From UBA8437 sp003445035 (lineage in GTDB: Bacteria; Planctomycetota; Planctomycetia; Planctomycetales; Planctomycetaceae): DNA of 39,369 nt. Both the position numbers and the translations under genes were made by a program. Below the pieces are notes generated by a model. That model searched no databases. It saw only the letters and a program-made list of their open reading frames with translations, and was not told where the DNA came from. The DNA lies in contig CALCHI010000299.1 of NCBI GenBank assembly GCA_937901285.1, positions 1-39,369 on the forward strand, read 5' to 3'. This document shows positions 24,900-32,669 of the stretch, one piece after another (the stretch's first letter is position 1; each line of letters begins with the position of its first letter).

Positions 24900-25814
24900 A
24901 TGGTCGTTTCCAGACATCACCGGGCACTGGTCAGCGCCGGAATGCTGGTCGCCACGTTGCTGGGGACACCTCCGGCTTGTGGACAGAACACAAAGGAGGG
25001 ACAGGCCCCTTCCATTCCCGGGGCCACCACTCACATCTACAAGACCGTTGGAAACGTGAAGCTCAAGCTCTACGTTTTCCAGCCATGTCGCCAGAACCAG
25101 GACGAACGTCGGCCCGCCGCGGTGTTCTTTTTTGGCGGCGGTTGGAACGGAGGCACGCCCCGGCAGTTTCAGGAGCACGCTTCCTATCTTGCCTCGCGGG
25201 GCATGGTCGGCATCGTGGCCGATTACCGGGTCAAGAGTCGGCAAGGGGCCACGCCGTTTGATTGCGTCGAGGATGGGAAGTCGGCCATTCGATGGCTGCG
25301 AGCCAACGCCAGCCGACTGGCGATTGATCCCCGGCGGCTTGCTGTGGGGGGCGGATCCGCCGGTGGTCATGTCGCTGCGGCCACCGCAACCGTGCCGGGA
25401 CTCGATGCCAAGTCCGACAACCTGAAGATCAATTGTCGCCCCAATGCCCTGTTGCTGTTCAACCCGGTCTACGACAATGGGCCCGACGGCTACGGACATT
25501 CTCGGGTCAAGGATCGGTTCCGAGAGATCTCACCGCTCCACAACATTCGCAAGGGGATGCCGCCGGCCATTGTTTTCCTGGGAACCAAGGACAAGCTGGT
25601 ACCGGTCAAGACGGCTCACACCTTTCGCAAGACGATGCAGCAGGTTGGCAGCCGCAGCGAGTTGTTTCTCTACGAGAATCAGCCACACGGGTTCTTCAAC
25701 CGTCGTCACAGTCCCAGGCACTTCCTGGCAACCGTCACCGAGATGGACCGATTCCTCGCGTCGCTGGGCTACATCCAGGGACCACCGACCATCCAACTCG
25801 ACACGAACAAGTAA
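24900..25814 (+). CDS. Secreted alpha/beta hydrolase, acetyl-esterase/lipase-like (BD-FAE type)
   Basis: The ATG at 24900 has a strong GGAAGGA ribosome site and yields 304 residues with a signal peptide (about 1-28). An upstream in-frame ATG at 24831 would overlap the previous gene. Features: VFFFGGGWNGG (75-85) as oxyanion-hole region in place of the usual HGGG, GGGSAGGHVAA (150-160) with nucleophile Ser153, LGTKDKLVPV with the acid residue, and HGFFNRR with the catalytic histidine. It fits bifunctional feruloyl/acetyl-xylan esterases (BD-FAE) or the wider hormone-sensitive-lipase-like group. It lies 29 bases after the esterase-gluconolactonase gene, so both could act on the same ester-decorated polysaccharide. 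Confidence 0.9.
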   Translation: MVVSRHHRALVSAGMLVATLLGTPPACGQNTKEGQAPSIPGATTHIYKTVGNVKLKLYVFQPCRQNQDERRPAAVFFFGGGWNGGTPRQFQEHASYLASRGMVGIVADYRVKSRQGATPFDCVEDGKSAIRWLRANASRLAIDPRRLAVGGGSAGGHVAAATATVPGLDAKSDNLKINCRPNALLLFNPVYDNGPDGYGHSRVKDRFREISPLHNIRKGMPPAIVFLGTKDKLVPVKTAHTFRKTMQQVGSRSELFLYENQPHGFFNRRHSPRHFLATVTEMDRFLASLGYIQGPPTIQLDTNK

Positions 25815-25860
25815 CCGTCGCACCCCTCGGTTCACGGGGGGCGAATCGAGGCCGGAACCG

Positions 25861-27669
25861 ATGCCCCTGCTCAGCCTGCGTGGCCTCCAGTTCACCTACG
25901 GAGGCGAACCGTTGATCGACGAGGTCGACCTGGAGATCGAGCGGGGCGAGAGGATCGGGTTGCTGGGACGCAACGGCACAGGCAAGTCGACATTGATGAA
26001 GCTGATCGCCGGCGAGATCGATGCCGACAACGGCGAGGTTCTGCGAGACGACAACACCACGGTCTCCCGCCTGGTCCAGGACGTCCCGGCAGGTTCCGGT
26101 CTCTCGGTGCGGGAGATGATCGAAGAGGCCGCCACCGATTCCGCCGACGCGGGTGTCGAGGAATGGCAGCACGACCAGGCTGTCAACCGGGTGCTCTCGA
26201 GAATGTCCCTGGACGAAACCGCCGCCTTCGGGTCGCTGTCTTCGGGCATGAAGCGTCGCGTGCTGCTGGCCCGTTCCCTGGTTCACGATCCCGACCTGCT
26301 GCTGCTCGACGAACCAACCAACCATCTCGACATCGAATCGATCACCTGGCTCGAACAGTTTCTCAGTGTTTATGACGGCACACTGATGTTCGTGACACAC
26401 GACCGCATGTTCCTGCAGTCGCTGGCAACACGGATCATCGAGATCGACCGAGGGCAACTCTACGACTGGCCGTGCGACTACTCGACGTTCCTGAAGCGGC
26501 GGCAGGCCCTGCTCGACGCCGAGGAGAAACAGAACACCGAATTCGACCGCAAGCTGGCCGAGGAGGAACGCTGGATCCGGACGGGGATCAAGGCCCGGCG
26601 GACCCGCAACGAAGGACGCGTGCGAGCCCTGAAACGCATGCGGGACGAGCGTCACAACCGCCGACAGCGAATCGGCGATATCCGGATGCAGGCGGCCGAC
26701 GCCGAAAAGTCGGGACGGCTGGTGATCGAAGCGACCGGGATCGGCTTCCACTACGACACCCCCGACGGGCCCCATCCGGTCATCGAAGACCTCTCGCTGC
26801 TGGTCTCTCGCGGAGAGCGTATCGGCATCATCGGACCCAACGGATCCGGCAAGACCACGTTGCTGAAACTGCTGCTTGGCCAGTTGCAGCCCACTGCCGG
26901 ATCGATCCGACACGGCACACGGCTGGAGGTGATTTACTTCGACCAACTGCGTGAGCAGATCGAGGAAGAAAAGACCGTGGTCGAAAACGTCGGCGAAGGC
27001 CAAGAGACCCTGACGATCGACGGCAAACCGCGGAACATCTACGGATACCTGCAGGAATTCCTGTTCACGCCAGAACGGGCTCGTCGTCCCGCCCGGTATC
27101 TCTCGGGAGGCGAACGCAACCGCCTGATGCTGGCGAGAATCCTCAAGCGGCCCTCCAACATCATGGTGCTCGACGAGCCGACCAACGATCTCGACGCCGA
27201 ATCGCTGGAACTGCTCGAGGAGCTCATCTCCAAATACCAGGGCACACTGCTGCTGGTCAGCCACGACCGGGCATTCCTCAACAACCTGGTCACCAGCACG
27301 CTGGTCTTCGAGGACGAGGGGACGCTCAAGGAATACGCCGGTGGCTACGACGACTACATCCGTCAGAAAACACCGGAGGCCCCGACCGAGTCCACCGCCG
27401 AGCCCGTCGCCGAGAACCGGCCGGCCACGACCGACTCGAAGAAACTCCGAAAACTGAGCTTCCGCGAACAGCAAAGGGCCGATGAGCTGTTCCTGGAAAT
27501 CGAAGAACTCGAAACCGAACAGCAGGAGCTCAACCGGACAGTGTCCGACCCCGAGTTCTTCAAGGAAGACGGCGACGAGATCGCGGGGGTCTCAAGCCGG
27601 CTGAAGGAGATCTCCGAGCTGTTGCCCGAGCGACTCGCTGAGTGGGAAGAGATCGAATCGCGCCGCTGA
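25861..27669 (+). CDS. uup: ABC-F ATPase, Uup-like, with degenerate first signature
   Basis: The 602-residue protein has two ABC domains and no membrane segments, typical of ABC-F proteins that act on ribosomes or DNA. Domain 1: Walker A GRNGTGKST (36-44), signature LSSGM (126-130), Walker B with LLLLDEPTNHLD (146-157). A charged linker (about 210-285) follows. Domain 2: Walker A GPNGSGKTT (325-333), signature LSGGE (414-418), VLDEPTNDLD (436-445). The C-terminal 75 residues form a charged coiled coil (RADELFLEIEELETEQQELN), as in Uup. The first signature has Ser in place of the first Gly of LSGG. The ATG at 25861 is used; the upstream frame extension overlaps the esterase gene, which ends 46 bases earlier. 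Uup rather than EttA or YheS is my best reading. Confidence 0.9.
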   Translation: MPLLSLRGLQFTYGGEPLIDEVDLEIERGERIGLLGRNGTGKSTLMKLIAGEIDADNGEVLRDDNTTVSRLVQDVPAGSGLSVREMIEEAATDSADAGVEEWQHDQAVNRVLSRMSLDETAAFGSLSSGMKRRVLLARSLVHDPDLLLLDEPTNHLDIESITWLEQFLSVYDGTLMFVTHDRMFLQSLATRIIEIDRGQLYDWPCDYSTFLKRRQALLDAEEKQNTEFDRKLAEEERWIRTGIKARRTRNEGRVRALKRMRDERHNRRQRIGDIRMQAADAEKSGRLVIEATGIGFHYDTPDGPHPVIEDLSLLVSRGERIGIIGPNGSGKTTLLKLLLGQLQPTAGSIRHGTRLEVIYFDQLREQIEEEKTVVENVGEGQETLTIDGKPRNIYGYLQEFLFTPERARRPARYLSGGERNRLMLARILKRPSNIMVLDEPTNDLDAESLELLEELISKYQGTLLLVSHDRAFLNNLVTSTLVFEDEGTLKEYAGGYDDYIRQKTPEAPTESTAEPVAENRPATTDSKKLRKLSFREQQRADELFLEIEELETEQQELNRTVSDPEFFKEDGDEIAGVSSRLKEISELLPERLAEWEEIESRR

Positions 27670-27676
27670 GACTCAC

Positions 27677-28603
27677 TCAGTCTTCGATCGGCTCGGGATC
27701 CGCCGACAACTGGGCCGCCAGTTCTGGCGAAAGACCGGTCGCCTCGGCCTCGAAGGCCTGATCGACGTGGGAGAGCTTGCGGCATCCGATCAACACCGAA
27801 GTGACCCCGTCCTGGGCGATCACCCACGACAGGGCCAGATCGACAAGCGACCGTCCCGTTTGGGCGGCGGCGGCGTCCAGCCGCCCCAGCGCTGCCCATC
27901 CCGTTTCGTGGAAGTAGATCGGTTGGTGCCCGGGCATCACGTCGAATCGGGTTCCAGAGGGGATGTCCTGCCCGACCCGGTACTTCCCCGTCAAGAACCC
28001 CGCACCCAGGGGACTGTAACTGAGTACCCCCACCTGCTGGTCACGACACAACGGCAACAGGTCCGCCTCGATCTCACGCTGCACGAGGTTGTAGGGCGGC
28101 TGCACCGATTCCATTCGGGGGCCCCCTTCAGAGGCCGAACGAACCAGGGCATGTGCCATCTGCCACGCCCCCCAGTTGCTGCAACCGATGTGCTTGACCT
28201 TGCCCTGTTCCACCAGCGTGTCGAGCGCCGCCAGGGTCTCGTCCACGGGGGTCGAATCGTCAAAGACGTGCAGTTGAAACAGGTCGATGACATCGACACC
28301 CAGCCTCTGCAGGCTCTCTTCGGCCGAACCGATCACCCGTTCGCGAGTCAACGTGCCCGAGACCTTCGTCGCCAACACGACCTGGTCCCGCACCCCTCGG
28401 TCGGCGAGCCACTCGCCCACAACCCGCTCGGACTCGCCGGCCGCGTAGGCCTCGGCGGTGTCGAGCAGGTTGATGCCTCGCTCCAGTGCGTGGTCGAGCA
28501 CGTCAAATGACGTGGCCTTGTCGATCTCCCGACCGAATGTCACGCAGCCCAGCCCAATCGAGCTGACGTCCAGCCCGGTCTGTCCCAGTGGTCGATATTC
28601 CAC
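27677..28603 (-). CDS. Aldo/keto reductase
   Basis: This 308-residue NAD(P)H-dependent oxidoreductase contains the complete catalytic tetrad: Asp48 (NLLDTAEAY), Tyr53, Lys80 (VLATKVSG) and His112 (DLFQLHVFD). YSPLGAGFLTGKY is the cofactor-loop region, and the C-terminal SVLIGCRKLSHVDQA fits the coenzyme phosphate-binding end. It opens with EYRPLGQTGLDVSSIGLG, typical of bacterial members. The GTG at 28603 is chosen because AAGGAG lies 6 bases upstream; a TTG at 28618 would put the ribosome site inside the gene. It is cytoplasmic. It converges on the ABC-F gene with 7 bases between stops. The natural substrate is unknown. Confidence 0.93.
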   Translation of the reverse strand: MEYRPLGQTGLDVSSIGLGCVTFGREIDKATSFDVLDHALERGINLLDTAEAYAAGESERVVGEWLADRGVRDQVVLATKVSGTLTRERVIGSAEESLQRLGVDVIDLFQLHVFDDSTPVDETLAALDTLVEQGKVKHIGCSNWGAWQMAHALVRSASEGGPRMESVQPPYNLVQREIEADLLPLCRDQQVGVLSYSPLGAGFLTGKYRVGQDIPSGTRFDVMPGHQPIYFHETGWAALGRLDAAAAQTGRSLVDLALSWVIAQDGVTSVLIGCRKLSHVDQAFEAEATGLSPELAAQLSADPEPIED

Positions 28604-28628
28604 GGTGTTCTCCTTCAAAGGGACTCAC

Positions 28629-28637
28629 GTTGTACCA
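28629..28637 (-). promoter_or_regulatory. Possible extended -10 for the aldo/keto reductase gene
   Basis: On the minus strand TGGTACAAC fits an extended -10 (TGn plus TACAAC) and would start transcription near 28622, giving a leader of about 20 bases with the AAGGAG ribosome site. No -35 is evident. Confidence 0.25.
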
Positions 28638-28662
28638 AATCCTTCACGTTCTCTCTCGCGGC

Positions 28663-28903
28663 CGCCTCCGACCATCGACGGTGACCTCAAGGACTGGACG
28701 CAGCAGCGGCCGGTTGAACTGCCCGTCTCGAAGCAGACGAACGCCCCGCGGATCAAGGTCAGGACCGGTTGGGGCATCCGGACCACTGCCCCCAGCGATG
28801 TATTGGGGCAACGGCAATCAGACGCTGCACCGCTACTGCATGACACACCCCGGGAGCAGGTGCGTGTGGCAGCTCGGGGCCAGTTGCGGTTTCTGGACTG
28901 ACC
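28663..28903 (+). pseudogene. Probable remnant of a sugar-binding (CBM9-like) domain gene in a gene-free gap
   Basis: The 307-base gap between the aldo/keto reductase and the lone DUF1501 gene contains a plus-strand stretch reading PPPTIDGDLKDWTQQRPVEL from about 28669. 'TIDGxLxDW' is the characteristic opening of CBM9-like carbohydrate-binding domains of exported proteins. The reading continues APRIKVRTGWG but soon loses family character, and no start codon, ribosome site or signal peptide precedes it. I infer a decayed 5' fragment. It could also be chance. Confidence 0.3.
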
Positions 28904-28910
28904 GCAGCGA

Positions 28911-30323
28911 CTAGCCGATCACGTCGAAGACCGGCTCTCCACCATGGGCGACCGGAATCGGTCGGCCCTGCCGGTCATCGACGGTCATGTGGGGATCGAT
29001 TCCCATCAACTGGTAAATCGTGGCGACGAAGTCAGCCACCTTGACCGGATGAGTCACCGGATAGGCAGCTTGCTTGTCGGTCTTGCCGTGCACGTGGCCC
29101 TGCTTGACGCCACCACCGATCATGAAACTGAAACCACACTGCGGCCAGTGGTCGCGACCGGCATTGCCGTTGATTCGCGGTGTCCGTCCCATTTCACCCA
29201 TCACGATGACCAGGGTCGAATCGAGCAGCCCTCGAACCTCGAGATCTTCGAGCAGCGCCGGGATCACCCGGTCAAGAATCGGCAGGTTGTGGTCCTTCAA
29301 CATGCCGAAGTTGTTCGCATGCATGTCGTAGGCATGCCCGTAGTGCTTGTAGATGTCCTGGTGCACGCTGATGAACGGAACACGATGTTCCAGCAAGCGA
29401 CGTGCCACCAGCATCGTGGATCCCCAGAGATGCCGACCGTAACGGTCGCGGGTCGCCTTGGATTCTCCGGAAAGATCAAACGCATCACGGGTCTTGCTCG
29501 AACAGAGCATGTCGAAGGCCCGTCGTTGAAACCCGTCAAGACGCTCGATGGCCACACTGGCCCGCACCGCTTCGAACTGCTGATCCAGTTGATCAAGAAT
29601 CGACTTGCGCCGGTCCAACCGGTCGGCAGTCATCGATGGCAACGAATCCAGTGCCGGCATCTGCGGATCCCCGATCGGCATGACCGGGTAGTAGTCCTTC
29701 TTGGTCGGTTCCCGATCGAACTTCGGCGAGCAAACCGAAAACAGCGGATCGTACTGGCTGCCCAGAAATCCCCCATACGGGCCGCCACGACGATACTTCT
29801 GCCCTTCCCCCGGATAGTTGGGCAGGCAGATGGCGGCCGGCATCTCTCCGGAACCCAGGCCAAGGTACTCACAGATCGCACCGATATCTGGCGGATCGGT
29901 CGGCTGGGCCGGCAATCGTGCGTTGCCATCGTCCCACCCGGTCATGATCGCCGTGGGATCGTGCGAGTTGTACTTGTGAGTGACAGTCCGGATCAACGTG
30001 GCCCGGTGCATCCACCGCGCCAGGTTCGGCATGTGCTCACAGATCTCGACCGTCGGCAGCGACGTCGAAATCGGATTGAACTGGCCACGGACTTCCTTGG
30101 GCGCGTTCGGCTTCATGTCGAACATGTCCATCTGCGAGGGACCGCCCAGCAGATTGAACAACAACACCGACTTGGCGGTCCCCCGGCCCCCTGACGCGCC
30201 GGCCGCCCGCAACAGCTTCGGGACGTTCATACTGCCAAACAGCGACAATCCGCCGATCTGCATCAGATCACGCCGCGTGATCCCATCACACAACCGTTTG
30301 TGGCGTCCGAGGACCTTCAGCAT
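28911..30323 (-). CDS. DUF1501 family protein with twin-arginine signal, apparently without a haem partner
   Basis: The 470-residue product has a Tat-type leader, ITRRDLMQIGGLSLFGSMN at about 15-33. DUF1501 blocks are LFNLLGGPSQMDMFDMKPNAP, NSHDPTAIMTGWDDGNARL, HYGHAYDMH, MGEMGRTPRI and AGRDHWPQCGFS. The usual GEFGRTP has Met in place of Phe. Its ATG at 30323 has GGGAG 9 bases upstream and a candidate promoter at about 30353. Neither neighbour encodes a haem protein: upstream lies a divergent amidohydrolase, downstream a gene remnant and an aldo/keto reductase. It may have lost its partner or work with one encoded elsewhere. Confidence 0.92.
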   Translation of the reverse strand: MLKVLGRHKRLCDGITRRDLMQIGGLSLFGSMNVPKLLRAAGASGGRGTAKSVLLFNLLGGPSQMDMFDMKPNAPKEVRGQFNPISTSLPTVEICEHMPNLARWMHRATLIRTVTHKYNSHDPTAIMTGWDDGNARLPAQPTDPPDIGAICEYLGLGSGEMPAAICLPNYPGEGQKYRRGGPYGGFLGSQYDPLFSVCSPKFDREPTKKDYYPVMPIGDPQMPALDSLPSMTADRLDRRKSILDQLDQQFEAVRASVAIERLDGFQRRAFDMLCSSKTRDAFDLSGESKATRDRYGRHLWGSTMLVARRLLEHRVPFISVHQDIYKHYGHAYDMHANNFGMLKDHNLPILDRVIPALLEDLEVRGLLDSTLVIVMGEMGRTPRINGNAGRDHWPQCGFSFMIGGGVKQGHVHGKTDKQAAYPVTHPVKVADFVATIYQLMGIDPHMTVDDRQGRPIPVAHGGEPVFDVIG

Positions 30324-30352
30324 CAGTTAACTCCCATGCGTTCGTCTGTCGT

Positions 30353-30382
30353 ACTATATCGAATTTCTTCCATCTGTTGCAT
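30353..30382 (-). promoter_or_regulatory. Possible promoter for the lone DUF1501 gene
   Basis: A good -10 box TATAGT (30358-30353, minus strand) lies in an A/T-rich patch about 30 bases before the ATG. About 18 bases upstream is ATGCAA, a weak -35. Confidence 0.4.
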
Positions 30383-30493
30383 CGGTTTTTCCTTCTTCGC
30401 TTCGTCCGCTACGGACTTGCCACCCGTGCGTCATTTCCCGACAAGAGAGCCGCAACCGATCCGAGACACCTTCCTGCACACTGGCGACCGGTC

Positions 30494-31261
30494 ATGATTG
30501 TCGATTCATACACACACTGCGGAATCAGCAAATACCTGCCCGTTGAGGATGTCTCGGCGACAATGGACCGGGCCGGAGTCCATCGCGCCGTGCTGGCTCA
30601 ACACCTCGGCGAATTCGACAACAGCTATATCCAGGGCGTTGTTGCCGCGAATCCGGATCGATACGCCGGGGTCTGCCTGGTTGATCACCAATCCGAAACC
30701 GTCGTCGCAGACCTCGAGTCACTGGCCGAGTCGCCCTGCTGCCAGGGCGTGCGGTGGCCGATCGCACCGGAAATAGACAACCTCGATCTCGTCAGCCGCA
30801 CTCTGGATCTCGGCCTGATCGTCGTCGCCTACTTCCCCGAATCGATCGCCGAATGTGTCGACGCGGTGAGTCGTCTGCTCGAAGCCCATCCGGACGGGAC
30901 CCTGGTGGCCTCGCACCTGGGCAATCCCACCGAGAACCAGCCCGACCCGTTGCAGGACTTTCAGCAAGCCGGAGTCTTCGAACTGCTGTCGGCCGACGGC
31001 CTGGTCATTCAACTCTCCGGAATGGAGATGACCACCGGGTTTCCTCACCAACGCCTGCACGCGCTGGTCGCCGAATTCTACAGCTCGGCCGGACCGACGC
31101 GGCTGACCTGGGGATCGAATTTCCCGGTCGTCGGAAGTGCCGACGACTATGTAGCGGAACTGGAACTGTTGATCGACGGGCAGTTGCCCGTACCCCGAGA
31201 GGCCATTCCCGCGATCGCCGGCGGCAACGCCGAGCGAATCTGGTTTGGCGGCCAGGCCTGA
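30494..31261 (+). CDS. Amidohydrolase-2-like TIM-barrel protein with incomplete metal site
   Basis: From the ATG at 30494 the product has 255 residues. It shows the pattern of small metal-dependent hydrolases of the ACMSD/amidohydrolase-2 group: an N-terminal strand MIVDSYTHCG, NPDRYAGVCLVDHQ, GVRWPIAP, LGLIVVAYFPES, LVASHLGN with a histidine, TRLTWGSNFPV and a final IAGGNAERIWFG, which is the classic end of this family. The usual DxHxH metal motif reads DSYTH, so the first histidine (position 6) is tyrosine. This suggests altered metal binding or loss of hydrolase activity. No signal peptide is seen. A frame extension to 30377 covers the divergent promoter gap and is not preferred. The stop is 4 bases from the end of the convergent DUF1552 gene. 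Confidence 0.82.
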   Translation: MIVDSYTHCGISKYLPVEDVSATMDRAGVHRAVLAQHLGEFDNSYIQGVVAANPDRYAGVCLVDHQSETVVADLESLAESPCCQGVRWPIAPEIDNLDLVSRTLDLGLIVVAYFPESIAECVDAVSRLLEAHPDGTLVASHLGNPTENQPDPLQDFQQAGVFELLSADGLVIQLSGMEMTTGFPHQRLHALVAEFYSSAGPTRLTWGSNFPVVGSADDYVAELELLIDGQLPVPREAIPAIAGGNAERIWFGGQA

Positions 31262-31265
31262 ACGC

Positions 31266-32606
31266 CTAGCCGAACACCCCGGTCTTCAGCCTCCCGGTAC
31301 TGTCGGCAAAGCGGTCCGAGCGAACTCCGACCGTGTTCAGCATGCTGACAAACAGGTTCGACAGCGGCACCGAGTCGTCGAAAGTCTGGTAGCTGCCGTG
31401 CTTCAGGCCCATGTTCTTGCCACCGGCCAGGACCAGCGGGTAGTTGCGGGCGTTGTGGGTCGTGCTGCAGGCACTGCCAAACAACAGCAGCGTGTTGTCC
31501 AGCAGAGGCCCGTGCTCATCCCGCACCGTCTTGAGCCGATCGAGCATGTAGGCGTAATGGCCGGCCAACCACCGGTCGTAGTTGCTCCAGTTCTCCCACT
31601 TGGTCGAATGGCTCATCCCGTGGTGGCCCTGGTTGATGCCACAGGCCAGCTTCGGGAAGTGATCGGCAAAGCCGATCCCGTCTTCGCGGCCGAGCATGTA
31701 GGACATCACGCGGGTGATGTCGGTCTGGAAGCCGAGCACCATGATGTCGATCATCGAGCGAATGTAGGCCTCGGGGGTCTTCTTGGGATCCACATCGAAG
31801 TTGATGTGATCGGAGTTGAAGGGCTTCATCGGGGTGTCGAGCCACTTCTCGTTCCTCTGGATCTGCCGTTCAACACTGCTGAGCGATTCGAGGTACTCCT
31901 TGAGCTTGGCGCGGTCCGCCTTGCCGAGCAGCCGACTGAGCCTGCGGCTGTCTTCGAGCACGAGGTCGACAATCCGCTTTCCGCGACGGATCTGTGCCCG
32001 CCGCTCCCTGGTGGCCGCGCCACCACCGGGCGAGAAATATCGCTCGAAGATCTCCCGGTGCCTGTGTTCGGCCGGAATCGGCTTCCCCTGGTCATCGAAG
32101 GAAAGCGTCGAGACGCGAGACTGGTAGCCGACGCCGCCGTCGACCGAGACGACCAGTGACGAGTAACGGGTCTTCTGGCCAATCTGCTTGGAGGCGACCT
32201 GGTCGATGGAAATGCTGTTGCGGTAGTTGCTGCCCGAGACGTCGCCACCGGTCAGCCACGAATCGCCGGCGATGTGGCCCAGCACCTCGCGGCTCTTCGG
32301 ATGACTCAGACCGCCCAGGATGCTGATGTCCGAACGATGAGGCTCGAGCACCTCGAGCGTGTTGGTGAACTGGTAGTCGGTCCCCTGCCCCATCGGGAAC
32401 CAGCTCCACTTCTGGTGGTCGCCGGCGAACTTCTTCTTGTCGGGAATCCCGCACCCGTTGGGGAAGTACATGAAGCAGAGCCGCTTGGGCTTCTCGGCCG
32501 ACCTGGCCGTCGAATCGGCCATCGCGTCCAGGTACGGCAGCGTCAGGGCGACACCCGCTCCCTGGAGAAACGAGCGTCGGTCAAGTTGCCAGGACTTCTG
32601 TGACAT
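31266..32606 (-). CDS. DUF1552 family protein with twin-arginine signal
   Basis: The 446-residue product opens with a Tat leader (LDRRSFLQGAGVALTLPYLDAM, at about 8-29). DUF1552 blocks include RLCFMYFPNGCGIP, the region around SILGGLSHP, HIAGDSWLTGG, SIDQVASKQIG and, near the C-terminus, LLLFGSACSTTHNARNYPLV. The ATG at 32606 has AGGAAA upstream. It lies 63 bases downstream of the DUF1592-type giant in the same direction. DUF1552 genes sit beside DUF1587/1592/1588/1585 genes in many planctomycetes, parallel to the DUF1501-PSD1 pairing. The biochemical role is unknown; it is thought to be exported folded through Tat. Confidence 0.92.
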   Translation of the reverse strand: MSQKSWQLDRRSFLQGAGVALTLPYLDAMADSTARSAEKPKRLCFMYFPNGCGIPDKKKFAGDHQKWSWFPMGQGTDYQFTNTLEVLEPHRSDISILGGLSHPKSREVLGHIAGDSWLTGGDVSGSNYRNSISIDQVASKQIGQKTRYSSLVVSVDGGVGYQSRVSTLSFDDQGKPIPAEHRHREIFERYFSPGGGAATRERRAQIRRGKRIVDLVLEDSRRLSRLLGKADRAKLKEYLESLSSVERQIQRNEKWLDTPMKPFNSDHINFDVDPKKTPEAYIRSMIDIMVLGFQTDITRVMSYMLGREDGIGFADHFPKLACGINQGHHGMSHSTKWENWSNYDRWLAGHYAYMLDRLKTVRDEHGPLLDNTLLLFGSACSTTHNARNYPLVLAGGKNMGLKHGSYQTFDDSVPLSNLFVSMLNTVGVRSDRFADSTGRLKTGVFG

Positions 32607-32669
32607 TGTGGTTTCCTGTCCGGTATTCCCCGCCGGGGCCGAGCACCCCGTTGTCTGTGGATTCCGCCG

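Noticed and set aside
23236..27474. Minus-strand open frames of 563 and 579 codons
   Set aside because: They mirror the esterase-gluconolactonase, esterase and ABC-F genes, all of which have intact catalytic motifs on the plus strand.
27662..27684. A small inverted match near the stop of the ABC-F gene that could be a terminator
   Set aside because: The stem is only four base pairs and no T-run follows; the convergent reductase gene ends in the same place.
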